The notes under the pieces: model-generated
Seen by the model: the letters and a program-made list of their open reading frames with translations, nothing else
Told to the model about the DNA's origin: nothing
Databases searched by the model: none
In this document: positions 16,273 through 26,069 of the stretch, piece after piece
How the letters are laid out: each line of letters starts with the position of its first letter
Position numbering within the stretch: position 1 is the first letter of the stretch
Translations under genes and position numbers: made by a program
Source: Methanolinea sp.
GTDB taxonomy: Archaea; Halobacteriota; Methanomicrobia; Methanomicrobiales; Methanospirillaceae
Assembly: GCA_029907345.1 (NCBI GenBank)
Contig: JARYMB010000011.1
Coordinates: 1 to 64,000, forward strand
Reading direction: 5' to 3'
DNA length: 64,000 nt

Positions 16273-16719
16273 ATGGTGCAAAGTATGTTTGATATTGCTG
16301 ACAGATTGCAGGAAAAGGGCATCCGCATCGAGAACATGCTCGATGCCGCAATGGAACTCTACGTTCCGCACGGGCTGCCTCCGGAGGCTGCGCGACCAAG
16401 GATTGAACAGATGATGGCCCGATCCATGAAAGACCCCAATATCGCCTCCCTCCTCCTGGCGGCTGTTCTCCTCGAGGACGAACTCTATTGGAAGTTGAAA
16501 GATTCCCCGATAAAGGATGACCCCGTGTTCCTGCTCTCGGACGAGATCATTGGGATGGCAATTGCAGAATGCATAGGTGGGACTTATGCCCGGTTCGAGT
16601 TTACCCGGTATGACCAGAAGAAGCCGGGTGTGCTCCGATCCTTAGGCCCGTTCCTTGACGATGCCGTGGCCGGCCTCATCGCCGGCTGTACCTCGAGGTT
16701 CTACAGCGAATGTGTATAA
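16273..16719 (+). CDS. cobZ: Alpha-ribazole phosphatase, PgpA-like (CobZ)
   Basis: A PgpA-fold phosphatase of 148 residues. CobZ of Methanosarcina mazei, a non-orthologous replacement of CobC, removes the phosphate from alpha-ribazole-5'-phosphate in the last steps of cobamide assembly. The assignment rests on the family look (LLLAAVLLEDELYWKL, DEIIGMAIAECIGGTYARFE) and above all on the 10 bp overlap with cobS. A bacterial-type phosphatidylglycerophosphatase A role is the alternative. The start could also be the ATG at 16285. Confidence 0.8.
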   Translation: MVQSMFDIADRLQEKGIRIENMLDAAMELYVPHGLPPEAARPRIEQMMARSMKDPNIASLLLAAVLLEDELYWKLKDSPIKDDPVFLLSDEIIGMAIAECIGGTYARFEFTRYDQKKPGVLRSLGPFLDDAVAGLIAGCTSRFYSECV

Positions 16720-17429
16720 GCTCCGTTATCGCCCTCCTCCAGTTCACAACGGTTCTTCCCTTGGGCAGGATGAGGGATTTCGAGGATTTTGCGAGGCGAT
16801 CCTGGCTCTATCCTGTGGCGGGTTACGTTGTCGGAGGGATTGCCGCCGCCGGGGCGTTTTTTATCGGACCATCCCTGCTCGCGGCTGCTGTTGGAATCGG
16901 ACTTGTCTTCCTCATCTCGGGGTGTAACCACCTGGACGGTCTCATGGACCTTGGCGACGGTCTCATGGCACAAGGGGGATGCGAGAGACGGATTGCCGCC
17001 CTCACTGACCGGCAGGTCGGGACAGGCGCTTTTGCACTCGCTATTGTCGTCACGCTCGTTGCGTTTTCGTCGCTCGCGTCAGTGCCATCCGTTGCCATTG
17101 CACTCCTGATCGCAGAGGTCGGGGCAAAGTTCTCGATGGCATACCTCTCCACTTTCGGAAAACCCTTCCGGACTGGACTCCACGCGACGATCCAGTCGCA
17201 ATCAAGGCCCTATTTTCCCCTGCTCGCGGGCATTCTCTGTCTCCCTCTCGTCCTTCTCCCCGTATCCCTGCCAGCTCTTCTCGCGGTTGCTGCTGCCATG
17301 ATCCTGTGCCCCCTTATACTCCAGATCGTCGCTGGTAGGCTCTTTGGCGGGGTAAACGGCGACGTGGTCGGCTCTGCAAACGAGATTACGAGGGCTGTCA
17401 TCCTTGCGGTGCTCTGCCTTTCGGGGTAG
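16710..17429 (+). CDS. cobS: Adenosylcobinamide-GDP ribazoletransferase (CobS)
   Basis: A membrane enzyme of 239 residues that joins adenosylcobinamide-GDP to alpha-ribazole (or its phosphate). The family signature NHLDGLMDLGDG lies near residue 73, and about six hydrophobic helices follow. The C-terminal GGVNGDVVGSANEITR segment is also diagnostic. The ATG at 16710 overlaps cobZ by 10 bp. With cobT across the spacer this is the nucleotide-loop branch of B12 synthesis. Confidence 0.92.
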   Translation: MCISSVIALLQFTTVLPLGRMRDFEDFARRSWLYPVAGYVVGGIAAAGAFFIGPSLLAAAVGIGLVFLISGCNHLDGLMDLGDGLMAQGGCERRIAALTDRQVGTGAFALAIVVTLVAFSSLASVPSVAIALLIAEVGAKFSMAYLSTFGKPFRTGLHATIQSQSRPYFPLLAGILCLPLVLLPVSLPALLAVAAAMILCPLILQIVAGRLFGGVNGDVVGSANEITRAVILAVLCLSG

Positions 17430-17473
17430 CAGAACGCGCACATTTTTCCCCGGTCGCGGGAGAGGTATAGTAT

Positions 17474-18355
17474 ATGCCCAGGGAGATAGCCCTTCACATG
17501 CGCGGTGGTGTCATCACCGAGCGTGACCCCCAATACTGTACAATCCGTACCCGTATTCCGGCAGGTATAGTTAATTCACAGATGCTGAGGGGTCTTGCGG
17601 ATATTGCGGAAAAATACAGTGCTCCCGGCCTGCACCTCACAACGAGGCAGACTATTGAAATACCGGGTATCGATTCCCGGCACCTCCAGGAGATTGCTGC
17701 CGAACTGGACAGGAACGGGACACCCCTCGGTTCCGAGAGGGACGAGGTCGTCAACGTGACGGCGTGTCCCGGCCTTCCGCGTTGTGTTTTTGCTAATATA
17801 GATTCCATAAATCTCGCCAAGGCCATTGATAACCGTCTTTTCGGGCGGGAAATGCCTGTCAAGATACGGATATCGATTTCGGCCTGTCCGAATGCCTGCA
17901 CCAGTCCTATGCTCAACGAAATTGGCATTATAGGCAGGATTTCACCCATAAGAACTCCGGGGCTCTGCACGGGATGTGGCACGTGCGTTGAGTACTGCAA
18001 GGAAGGCGCTATTTCTATCAAGAAAGGGGTATCCGTGCTGGACCCGGCCCTTTGTGTCCAGTGCGGCACATGCATCCGTTCCTGTCCTTTCGCTCTCCTC
18101 AAGTCGTCCGGCGAACACTACATGATATCCGTCGGTGGGAGGAGGGGCAGGCATCCCCGTGTCGGACGGGAACTTATCGTCGTGCGGACGCCCGAGGCAG
18201 TCGTCGATGTCGTCGAGAAAGTTGTCCAGTGGGTATATAGAAGGGCATGGAGCGGCAGGCTTCTTTCAGAACAACTCGAAGATATCCGTTTCGAACAACT
18301 CAAAGATGAAATACGGAATATGCTCCCGGCATCTGTCCTTTACGAGGATGTCTGA
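17474..18355 (+). CDS. Small sulfite/nitrite-reductase-like siroheme Fe-S protein with ferredoxin domain
   Basis: A soluble redox protein of 293 residues resembling the small Dsr-like proteins of methanogens. The siroheme/[4Fe-4S] ligand pattern is Cx5C (C98, C104) then Cx3C (C138, C142). A bacterial-type ferredoxin segment follows with two CxxCxxCxxxC motifs (C165-C175 and C194-C204), and a basic C-terminal region ends it. The physiological substrate of these proteins is mostly unknown; sulfite or nitrite reduction is a family possibility. The gene stands alone between cobS and a convergent small gene that begins on the next base. Confidence 0.85.
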   Translation: MPREIALHMRGGVITERDPQYCTIRTRIPAGIVNSQMLRGLADIAEKYSAPGLHLTTRQTIEIPGIDSRHLQEIAAELDRNGTPLGSERDEVVNVTACPGLPRCVFANIDSINLAKAIDNRLFGREMPVKIRISISACPNACTSPMLNEIGIIGRISPIRTPGLCTGCGTCVEYCKEGAISIKKGVSVLDPALCVQCGTCIRSCPFALLKSSGEHYMISVGGRRGRHPRVGRELIVVRTPEAVVDVVEKVVQWVYRRAWSGRLLSEQLEDIRFEQLKDEIRNMLPASVLYEDV

Positions 18356-18661
18356 TTACCTGATACGGTACCGTGGAACGAATCCGGTGTTCTTCTCATC
18401 CCCACACTCGATGGATTCGCCGTCCCTGATGAGCTGGTTGAACTGGAGCTGTGCATTGAGAAGTGCTTCGTCAGGGACTGCACCCCGTTTCATCTCCTGG
18501 AGAACCTTCTCCTGCGGTGCCGGATAGAGCCGTGAACCAACCCTGATACCCTTGCAGTGCTCACAGAATGCACAGTAACGGTAAACTGAGACTTCACCTG
18601 TAAAACATGTAACGGTAGCGCGGTTCCCGGTCTTATCCTTATTTATCAGCAGGGTCTTCAT
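18356..18661 (-). CDS. Small conserved hypothetical protein with CxxC motifs
   Basis: A 101-residue protein with CAFCEHC near residue 30 and single cysteines at about 19 and 86, possibly a zinc site. The rest is soluble, with no signal or membrane segment. I do not recognise the family. Its stop abuts the end of the convergent siroheme protein gene, and its start faces EF-1 alpha across a 178 bp divergent spacer. It is accepted as real because the frame fills the space neatly and uses cysteine pairs. Confidence 0.65.
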   Translation of the reverse strand: MKTLLINKDKTGNRATVTCFTGEVSVYRYCAFCEHCKGIRVGSRLYPAPQEKVLQEMKRGAVPDEALLNAQLQFNQLIRDGESIECGDEKNTGFVPRYRIR

Positions 18662-18775
18662 GGTTCAGAAGTGGATTTATCCTCCGACAGATATGATTCT
18701 GTCGATAATAACCTCCTTTTTCCGTGAAATCTGTCTAAAAACCGTCAATCGAAATGATTAATAGGTATCCCTTTC

Positions 18776-18787
18776 AAATAAATTATA
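18776..18787 (+). promoter_or_regulatory. Probable TATA region of the EF-1 alpha operon
   Basis: An AAATAAATTATA stretch lies about 55-65 bp before the ATG at 18840, giving a leader of roughly 30 nt that contains the ribosome site GGAGG just before the start. It is the clearest AT-rich box in the spacer. Confidence 0.5.
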
Positions 18788-18839
18788 CTCGAATAAATGG
18801 GCTGAACTCTGACAGGCTCATTTTTATCGGAGGAATGAC

Positions 18840-20117
18840 ATGGCAGCAGAAAAGCCTCACATGAATCTGGCGGTCATCGGACACATCGACCATGGAAAGT
18901 CTACCACGGTCGGGAGGCTCATGTTCGAGACCGGGACCGTTCCCGCACACATCATCGAGGGATACCGCAAGGAGGCCGAGGCCAAGGGCAAGGCCACCTT
19001 CGAGTTTGCATGGGTCATGGACAACCTGAAAGAAGAGCGCGAGAGGGGCATTACCATCGATATCGCACACAAGCGCTTCGATACACCGAAGTACTACTTC
19101 ACGGTTGTCGACTGTCCCGGTCACAGGGACTTCGTCAAGAACATGATTACAGGCGCCTCCCAGGCAGATGCAGCAATCCTCGTTGTCGCTGCACCCGACG
19201 GTGTCATGGAACAGACGAAGGAACACGTATTCCTTGCAAGGACGCTGGGTATTGGCCAGCTCATTGTTGCAATCAACAAGATGGACATGGCCAAGTACGA
19301 CCAGAAAAGGTTCGAAGAGGTGAAAAAGGACCTCTCTGCCCTGCTCCAGATGGTTGGCTACAAACCGGCGGAGACCCTCTTCATCCCGATAAGTTCTCTT
19401 GCCGGTGTCAACGTCTCCAAGAAGAGTCCCGAAACCCCATGGTACACTGGCCCAACACTCCTCGAGGCACTGGATACCCTGAAAGAACCTGAAAAACCAG
19501 TTGACAAACCGTTACGCCTGCCTATCCAGGACGTGTACAGCATCAGTGGTATCGGGACAGTCCCTGTCGGCCGTGTCGAGACCGGTATCATGAAGAAGGG
19601 GATGAAAGTGAGCTTCATGCCGGCCAACAAGGAAGGCGAGGTCAAGTCAATCGAGATGCACCACGAGGAGATCCCCCAGGCCCTGCCGGGCGATAACGTT
19701 GGATTTAACGTGCGTGGTATTGCCAAGGGTGACCTCCGCCGTGGTGACGTGACCGGACCGGCAGATGCTCCCCCCACGGTTGCCGATGAGTTCACTGCCC
19801 AAATCGTTGTTCTCCAGCACCCGAGTGCAATCACGGTAGGTTACACCCCTGTCTTCCACTGTCACACGACCCAGACGGCATGCACGTTCATCGAACTCAA
19901 GAAGAAACTCGACCCGAGGACAGGTCAGACCAAGGAAGAGAACCCGACATTCATCAAGACCGGTGATGCGGCAATCGTTCAGGTCAAGCCCACGAAGCCA
20001 ATGGTCATTGAGAACGTCAAGGAGATTCCCCAGCTCGGCAGGTTTGCCATCCGTGACATGGGCTCCACCATCGCTGCGGGAATGTGCATTGCGATCACTC
20101 CCAAGCAGATGCGGTAA
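18840..20117 (+). CDS. tuf: Translation elongation factor EF-1 alpha
   Basis: The GTPase that delivers aminoacyl-tRNA to the ribosome, 425 residues. The G motifs are visible: GHIDHGKST near 14, DCPGH near 92, NKMD near 145, with the long switch I of archaeal/eukaryotic factors ([14 protein letters not shown]). Domains 2 and 3 are complete. It is followed after 38 bp by rps10, the usual archaeal end of the str operon. A strong ribosome site GGAGG precedes the ATG. Confidence 0.97.
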   Translation: MAAEKPHMNLAVIGHIDHGKSTTVGRLMFETGTVPAHIIEGYRKEAEAKGKATFEFAWVMDNLKEERERGITIDIAHKRFDTPKYYFTVVDCPGHRDFVKNMITGASQADAAILVVAAPDGVMEQTKEHVFLARTLGIGQLIVAINKMDMAKYDQKRFEEVKKDLSALLQMVGYKPAETLFIPISSLAGVNVSKKSPETPWYTGPTLLEALDTLKEPEKPVDKPLRLPIQDVYSISGIGTVPVGRVETGIMKKGMKVSFMPANKEGEVKSIEMHHEEIPQALPGDNVGFNVRGIAKGDLRRGDVTGPADAPPTVADEFTAQIVVLQHPSAITVGYTPVFHCHTTQTACTFIELKKKLDPRTGQTKEENPTFIKTGDAAIVQVKPTKPMVIENVKEIPQLGRFAIRDMGSTIAAGMCIAITPKQMR

Positions 20118-20155
20118 GGTAAAGGGGACCCCTCCATCCTTTTTGGTGAGAAAAC

Positions 20156-20464
20156 ATGCAAAAAGCCAGAATTCGCCTGACAGGAACTGATTTCAAGAAG
20201 ATCGAGATGGTCTGCGATCGCATCCGTGAGATAGCGGAGCGCACGGGCGTGAATCTGGCTGGTCCGATTCCGCTGCCGACGAAGCGCCTGGTCATCCCCA
20301 TTCGCAAGAGCCCTGACGGAGAAGGCACCGCTACGTGGGACCGCTGGCAGATGAGGGTTCACAAGAGACTCATCGATATCGATGCCGATGAGAGAGCACT
20401 CCGCCAGCTGATGCGTACACAGGTCCCCAAGGATATCGGTATCGAGATTGTTCTGGAAAGCTGA
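20156..20464 (+). CDS. rps10: 30S ribosomal protein S10 (uS10)
   Basis: A 102-residue ribosomal protein of the small-subunit head, full length for archaea. The [10 protein letters not shown] opening and the [10 protein letters not shown] and [10 protein letters not shown] segments are diagnostic. It lies directly downstream of EF-1 alpha, an arrangement conserved in archaea. The next gene starts 9 bp later and could be co-transcribed. Confidence 0.97.
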   Translation: MQKARIRLTGTDFKKIEMVCDRIREIAERTGVNLAGPIPLPTKRLVIPIRKSPDGEGTATWDRWQMRVHKRLIDIDADERALRQLMRTQVPKDIGIEIVLES

Positions 20465-20473
20465 GGGAGCGGC

Positions 20474-22174
20474 TTGACCGCAGCCGGCGTTATCCAGAAA
20501 ATCCGGCCGGTTTTTTCTTTTAACGGACTATTTTTATTGGTTTTTATCATCGCCCTTCTCCTGCGTCTCTTATTTCTTGACTTCAAACTGCTGCACCATG
20601 ACGAGGCGATCCACGCCTGGTTTTCCTACGAGCTTCTGACAAAGGGGACATATATCTACGACCCGATGTACCATGGTCCTTTGCTCTATTATATTACGGC
20701 AGGGATGTTCTTTCTTTTAGGAGGATCAGACACCGTCGCCCGGCTCCTTCCGGCATTCTTCGGAGCTGCAGTCGTCCCGCTTGTCTATGCGATCCATCGC
20801 CTGGGTTATCTGGACATGCGGCAGGCACTTGTAGCCGCACTTTTCATTGCCATATCTCCAGACCTCGTTTACTTCTCCCGTTTCCTGCGGCACGATATCT
20901 TCCAGCTCTTCTTTTCGGTTCTTCTCCTTGTCGCCCTGCTTGCGTATCTGGAACGGGGTAAAACCGGTTACGCTGTCCTCGCCGGCCTTGCTGCCGGAGG
21001 AGGGATGTGTCTCAAGGAGGACATGCCATTGTTCCTTGTCGTTATCATCGTGTTTGGAATCTTCGTCCTCTGGAGACGGGACGTTGCATTCCCCCGCACG
21101 TGGATACGGGACGGCTTCGTGGCGATCCTTGTCTCCATCGGCGTCATGGCCCTCTTTTACTCTTCATTCGGGGTTCATCCCGAGATCCTCGAGACAGGCG
21201 TGATCAAGGCCTACACACACTGGGCTGCAATGCACGGACAGTGCCGTATCTGTGGTCCATGGTTTTTTTATATCGTGCTTTTCCTTCTCTACGAAGTACC
21301 CATCTTCATCCTTGCGCTCTTTGCCATAGTCCAGTTCACTGACCGCCACAACCCGTTCCCCGGTCTGGTCGCATGCGTGAAAAATCATATCAATGACTGG
21401 AAAATGCATCGTTTGGGAAATGAACGCTCCAGAGAAGAATTTCATGCCCGGATGACCGGTTTATTCTGGAAAAGATCAAATGATGCTTGCAAAGGCAGAC
21501 AATTACAAACGGAAAATCACCAACGTATTTTTAACACTAAAAAGGAACTCTTCTTTCTCTTCTGCATTACCTGGTTCGTTGCATCGGTGGCCGCTTATGC
21601 CTATATCGGAGAAAAGGTGCCATGGCTTATCATTCACCAGCTCCTGCCTGCTATCCTTGTCTCCACGTACCTGATGAGCGAAAAGAAAGCTGTCTTTGCC
21701 CTCGCCGGGTGCGCCTTCCTGATCCTGATGACCCTCCACGTCTCCTTCACCCCCGGAAATATCAACGAGCCCATCGTCCAGGTGCAAAACTCTGAGGACC
21801 TCCGCACCGTGATGAAGCTTATCGATGCCTCTGATTCTGTCGTGATCGCTTCTGAAAATTACTGGCCGCTCCCCTGGTATTACCGGGGAGACAGGTGGAA
21901 CAAGATGCATTTCTACGGAAAGATCGTGGATGAGGCAACGATAGTCAGTGTGGACCCTGACATGGTGATCACCCATGACCAGGCAAGTTATCCAGCCCTC
22001 CCGGGCTATGAAAAGAAGACCTACAAACTCTGTTACTGGTTCTCTATCTATGATAACGAGAACCGGATCTTCGAATATTATGTGAAACGTGACGGAAAAA
22101 TCGGGAGCATCAATATTGACGTTTTCACAAAACCAGGTCTCTATATAAAAGCAGGTCTCCCCGCCCCTGTCTAA
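20474..22174 (+). CDS. Multi-membrane-span glycosyltransferase-like protein, Agl23/TIGR03663 family
   Basis: An integral membrane protein of 566 residues with about ten helices. The LLHHDEAIHAW motif near residue 42 is the acidic loop of GT39/PMT-like enzymes; FLRHDIFQL and a C-terminal soluble domain follow. From memory it fits the TIGR03663 family (flippase activity-associated Agl23), linked to archaeal surface glycan assembly using lipid-linked sugars. Translation seems to start on TTG at 20474 with GGGAGCGG upstream; no better start keeps the first helix. It sits behind rps10 in the same direction, an odd partner that suggests read-through from the translation operon. Confidence 0.75.
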   Translation: MTAAGVIQKIRPVFSFNGLFLLVFIIALLLRLLFLDFKLLHHDEAIHAWFSYELLTKGTYIYDPMYHGPLLYYITAGMFFLLGGSDTVARLLPAFFGAAVVPLVYAIHRLGYLDMRQALVAALFIAISPDLVYFSRFLRHDIFQLFFSVLLLVALLAYLERGKTGYAVLAGLAAGGGMCLKEDMPLFLVVIIVFGIFVLWRRDVAFPRTWIRDGFVAILVSIGVMALFYSSFGVHPEILETGVIKAYTHWAAMHGQCRICGPWFFYIVLFLLYEVPIFILALFAIVQFTDRHNPFPGLVACVKNHINDWKMHRLGNERSREEFHARMTGLFWKRSNDACKGRQLQTENHQRIFNTKKELFFLFCITWFVASVAAYAYIGEKVPWLIIHQLLPAILVSTYLMSEKKAVFALAGCAFLILMTLHVSFTPGNINEPIVQVQNSEDLRTVMKLIDASDSVVIASENYWPLPWYYRGDRWNKMHFYGKIVDEATIVSVDPDMVITHDQASYPALPGYEKKTYKLCYWFSIYDNENRIFEYYVKRDGKIGSINIDVFTKPGLYIKAGLPAPV

Positions 22175-22342
22175 CAGCCTTGAACTCCTCTTTTCTGACG
22201 CATCCAGAGAAGTCTGGAAAGATTTTATCCCGTCTGTGCGGGATGAAAAATCTTACAGTTAAACTCATAAAAGAGACAATTTTCTTCGATCTGATATCAC
22301 GAAGAAAATAAAAAACGGTCAGTTGAAAAAGAAAAAAGGAGT

Positions 22343-23476
22343 TCAGCCCAGTTCGTCCCATTTTCGCCGCCTGCGGAAGAGCAGGTATCCCACTATGGCA
22401 ACAATGGCGATAACGGCAACGGCAACAATAATGACCATGCCACCCACGAGGATTCCTGCTGCCATCGACGCAGCTCCGCCCAGAGGATTGGATTCGACCT
22501 GTTGCTTCAGTTCGAGTGCCTCTGCAAGAGCCTCGTCGGCTTTGGCTGCAGCATCGGTGGCTTTGGTACGGGCCTGATCATAATTCTTTGCGGAGAGGGC
22601 ATCCCTTGCTTCCGACACAAGGCCTGCTGCATTGTCATGAGCCAGCAGGATGGGCGTAAGACGGGGGTCTGACCCCATGCTTTTGTTAACCCGGAAATCC
22701 GTGATTAGTGAACTGATCTCACCTATCTTGGCATCAACATCATTGAGAGTCTTCTGGATGGTGAATTCTGAAAGGAGGGTCTGTGCATCCGAAATAGCAC
22801 TACTCGCTGTATTCAGATAACTCTGAGCCCGGGAATAATCGCTGGTGCTGTCTGCATTCTGGATGGCTGTGTTCGCCTCATTGTATTTTGCCTCAACAGC
22901 CGATAAGTCAAGTCCTGGGATCATTGCTGCATCAATCTCGGAACGTAACGAGGCCAGTTTTTCCCTGGCCTGCTGGATTGATTCCTTGACCTGCGACGGG
23001 TTGATGACCAGAGCTTTCTTGATTACCTCGGAAGAGGCTATCGCCTTCCCCTTGCTGTCGAGCTCCCTTACCGCGATGACGATTTTCTCGCTCGTTCCGT
23101 CCACTACCGGAGCGGTCCCCTCCATCGTCACCTTCATGGACAGTTCCCTTTTTGCCGGGTAAGAGAGAAGCCATCCGTTGATATTGACGTTCTGGCCGAC
23201 CTCTGTCTTCGAGGGATTTTCAACTTCATCGAGGACCAGTGAATAGGTCCATGTGGGGTTATCCATCTCACTGGACAGCTGGAGAGAATTCGTATCATCG
23301 AATGTCTTTCCCCCGCTGGCCGGGAATTCAATGATAAATGTTGACCTGACCTGAGTCTGGCCTGAAATGAGGCTCCCGGATGGAGTAATGGCAATATTTC
23401 CCACAGATATGGCTGCTATACCCTGAACAAGGAGGCACAGGAAAAGAACAATAACACACGTCCACACATTCCGCAT
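22343..23476 (-). CDS. Membrane-anchored coiled-coil surface protein linked to CetZ
   Basis: A 377-residue protein with a signal peptide (about 1-22), a beta-rich domain (about 25-155), a long alpha-helical, probably coiled-coil region (about 160-325, rich in A, K, E, Q and heptad-like), one membrane helix (about 340-367) and a short basic cytoplasmic tail FRRRRKWDELG. This topology would put the helical rod outside and the tail inside. The gene starts 4 bp after the stop of the CetZ gene, so both are surely on one transcript. I do not recognise the ectodomain family. It is a good candidate for a membrane anchor or receptor working with the tubulin-like filament. Confidence 0.75.
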   Translation of the reverse strand: MRNVWTCVIVLFLCLLVQGIAAISVGNIAITPSGSLISGQTQVRSTFIIEFPASGGKTFDDTNSLQLSSEMDNPTWTYSLVLDEVENPSKTEVGQNVNINGWLLSYPAKRELSMKVTMEGTAPVVDGTSEKIVIAVRELDSKGKAIASSEVIKKALVINPSQVKESIQQAREKLASLRSEIDAAMIPGLDLSAVEAKYNEANTAIQNADSTSDYSRAQSYLNTASSAISDAQTLLSEFTIQKTLNDVDAKIGEISSLITDFRVNKSMGSDPRLTPILLAHDNAAGLVSEARDALSAKNYDQARTKATDAAAKADEALAEALELKQQVESNPLGGAASMAAGILVGGMVIIVAVAVIAIVAIVGYLLFRRRRKWDELG

Positions 23477-23480
23477 ACTA

Positions 23481-24659
23481 TCACTCGAACAATGGTTCTA
23501 TCTCTTCATCAAGTGTTATGGGCTTTCTCTCCTGGGACTTTGCCACGTCTTCCTTTGTTGTCCGGGCAATATCCATCAGTTCCCGGATCCTCGGGGCATT
23601 GGCAATCGTGGCAAGAACAACAACTGCAGCAACGTAACTGCTGTTGACAGGGTAATCACCTCCCCTGACTTCCACACCCGCGATGTTCTCTTCGACCCAG
23701 CTCTTTGCTTTCTCGATTCCCTTCCGGTCGAGTTCATCGGGCGGGCCTGCAACGAGGACGAGTGCTCTCTCGGCAGTGCTGTAATCACAGGGGAGAGTGA
23801 GTCTCCCGAGCATGGCTCTTCGCACAAGGGAGATTATCTTTGCCGTCCGATCCTCCCCGAGGAGAACCTCTTCTGTCGCTTCTCTCTTCCGGAGGGTTCC
23901 CTTTATCCCCCCGATGAGGCTGCTCACGGATGGTTTTGACTTCTTGGTGACCACTTCGGTGATTGCGTACCCGACCGACGTTATCCCGCCACCCCGGAGC
24001 GTGTTGATGATTTCGCTCGAGTCCACGACCATCTCTCCGACGCCCGCGGATCCCACTTCGCCGGCACGGAAGAGGACTCCGAAACGGCGGACAATTTCAT
24101 CGTTAAGACGGGAGAATGCTGATTTTATACTCTCCCCCTCGTTCTTCCATGCGCTGTTGTCAAAGATGAACGTGTTGTCCGCTTCCTTGATCAGGGTCGT
24201 GAGACTCCTGGCGGCATTGTAGGAATAGAGCCGCCCTTCCTCAGGGGCAGGAAGGATCCCAAGGACATAGACAGGTTCCCGGTAAATCTTCTTCAATGCA
24301 CGGGCAAGAACCGGTGTCCCTCCTGACCCCGTTCCTCCACCGAGACCTGCGACAATCATGAAGGCATCCACGTCATGTGTTCCTCTCCTGTCGATACCAC
24401 TCACAATGCTGTCGATCTCGTCCAGCGTAATCCGTGCACCGGCGGCATTGTCTGTCCCGACACCATGTCCCTTAACAACGGTCTGACCGATGAGGATACG
24501 ATCTTTCATATCAATGTGCTTTAACCCCATGAGATCAGTCCGGGCAGTATTAACTGCAATACCCCTGAAACTGTTCCTCCCTATCTTCCTGTCCTGTTCA
24601 AGGAACATATCCACAATCTTGCCGCCTGCCTGGCCAAACCCGATGAAAAACATTTTCAT
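23481..24659 (-). CDS. cetZ: CetZ-like tubulin/FtsZ superfamily GTPase
   Basis: A cytoskeletal GTPase of 392 residues. The nucleotide T-loops are visible: GFGQAGGKIVD at 7-17 and the signature GGGTGSG at 107-113. NTARTDL, and the GVGTDNAAGA segment of the CetZ branch, distinguish it from FtsZ. CetZ proteins of haloarchaea control cell shape and motility; methanogen roles are little studied. The gene leads a two-gene operon with a single-span coiled-coil protein and is divergent from the glycan genes at 24843. Confidence 0.88.
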   Translation of the reverse strand: MKMFFIGFGQAGGKIVDMFLEQDRKIGRNSFRGIAVNTARTDLMGLKHIDMKDRILIGQTVVKGHGVGTDNAAGARITLDEIDSIVSGIDRRGTHDVDAFMIVAGLGGGTGSGGTPVLARALKKIYREPVYVLGILPAPEEGRLYSYNAARSLTTLIKEADNTFIFDNSAWKNEGESIKSAFSRLNDEIVRRFGVLFRAGEVGSAGVGEMVVDSSEIINTLRGGGITSVGYAITEVVTKKSKPSVSSLIGGIKGTLRKREATEEVLLGEDRTAKIISLVRRAMLGRLTLPCDYSTAERALVLVAGPPDELDRKGIEKAKSWVEENIAGVEVRGGDYPVNSSYVAAVVVLATIANAPRIRELMDIARTTKEDVAKSQERKPITLDEEIEPLFE

Positions 24660-24842
24660 GGAACTGAAACACCAGCCCGGTTATAATGAAGGGACCTTTA
24701 TTTTCTCCAATTATTATGATTTTCTCTCGGAAGTTCAAATACTTTCCTTATTTCGGACAAACCCCAAAACGGATTTAAGAAGATTATTTTCAATGCGGAG
24801 CCTTTTTCATCCCCCTTTTCCAAACAGTATCTGGAACCGCAC

Positions 24843-26069
24843 ATGAAGATATGTATCGTCGGGGGCGGGCTGACCGGCCTCTGTGCTGCCCTGTTCCTCG
24901 GGAGGGAGCATGAGGTTGACATATACGAGAAACGGAGTCACCTTGGTGGGTGCGTCTCCTCCTACGAGGTAGGGAACACGCATATAGAGTCGTTCTATCA
25001 CCACTGTTTCGCAGGGGACAGCCACCTCTTTTCCCTTCTGGACACACTCGGAATACGCGACAGGCTGGAATGGCTCAGGGGATCTACCGGCTATTACGTT
25101 GATGGCAGCATTTATCCCCTCAACACTCCACGTGAAATCCTCTCTTATCCCCACCTCTCATTTCAGGACAAGGCAAAACTTGCACTCCTCACCCTGCGGT
25201 CCAGACGAATGGATACCGCGTCCCTCGACGGGATTACCGCCCGTGATTTCATCATCAGTGAACTGGGTGAACGGGCATATACCTCTTTCTTCGAACCACT
25301 CCTCGCGAGCAAGTTCGGTAACTTCCGGGACAGGATCTCGGCGGCCTGGCTTGTCAGCAGAATTGCGATCCGATCCAACAGGGGTATCTCGGGCGAGCGT
25401 CTCGGATACCTGAAAGGAGGTTTCTATACCCTGATAAAAGCCCTCTCTGATCAGGTCGGAAGGGATTGTGTTGTCCGTCTCGGAGACTCTGTCACGAGAA
25501 TCACACGTGAAAACTGGGGCTGGAGGGTTAACGAACAGAGATACGATGTTGTCATCTCAACCATCCCTCCCCAGGCATTCCCTGCAGGAACTGTGACGGG
25601 AATCGATCCCGTGCCTTACCAGGGAGCCGCCTGCATGCTTCTTGGAATTGAAAGGGACGTGACGGGGGGTATCTACTGGCTGAATATGAAAGACACCGCA
25701 CCCTATGGTGCGGTCATAAGCCACACGAATTTTGTTCCGCGTGACCGGTATGGCGATCATCTCGTATACTTGGCTTCATATTTCCACGATGATCTCCCCC
25801 CAAAGGCAGACGAAAGGATGCTGTCAGACTTCTGCCAGAGATTCGGGGTGAAACAGAACGAGGTGCACTGGCACAGGATGGCAGTCGATCCCTGGGCCGG
25901 TCCGCTCTATACCACCGGTTTTGCCAAAAAGATCGTACCTTACAGGGCACGGGGCTTGTACTTTGCAGGAATGTTCTCGGCACCGAACTACCCCGAAAGG
26001 AGCATGAACGGTGCCGTTGCCGCCGGGTGGGAAGTCGCTGACCTTGTCAGGAGGGACGCGACCGGATGA
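24843..26069 (+). CDS. FAD-dependent amine-oxidase-type oxidoreductase
   Basis: A flavoprotein of 408 residues with the dinucleotide-binding GGGLTG at 7-12, an acidic partner in IYEKR, a second LGGCVSSY box, and a C-terminal YFAGMFSAPNYPERSMNGAVAAGWE region that contacts FAD. It resembles UDP-galactopyranose-mutase/protoporphyrinogen-oxidase-like enzymes. Given the following glycosyltransferase and flippase, a role in modifying a polyprenyl or sugar component of the envelope is plausible. It overlaps the next gene as ATGA (4 bp). Substrate unknown. Confidence 0.8.
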   Translation: MKICIVGGGLTGLCAALFLGREHEVDIYEKRSHLGGCVSSYEVGNTHIESFYHHCFAGDSHLFSLLDTLGIRDRLEWLRGSTGYYVDGSIYPLNTPREILSYPHLSFQDKAKLALLTLRSRRMDTASLDGITARDFIISELGERAYTSFFEPLLASKFGNFRDRISAAWLVSRIAIRSNRGISGERLGYLKGGFYTLIKALSDQVGRDCVVRLGDSVTRITRENWGWRVNEQRYDVVISTIPPQAFPAGTVTGIDPVPYQGAACMLLGIERDVTGGIYWLNMKDTAPYGAVISHTNFVPRDRYGDHLVYLASYFHDDLPPKADERMLSDFCQRFGVKQNEVHWHRMAVDPWAGPLYTTGFAKKIVPYRARGLYFAGMFSAPNYPERSMNGAVAAGWEVADLVRRDATG

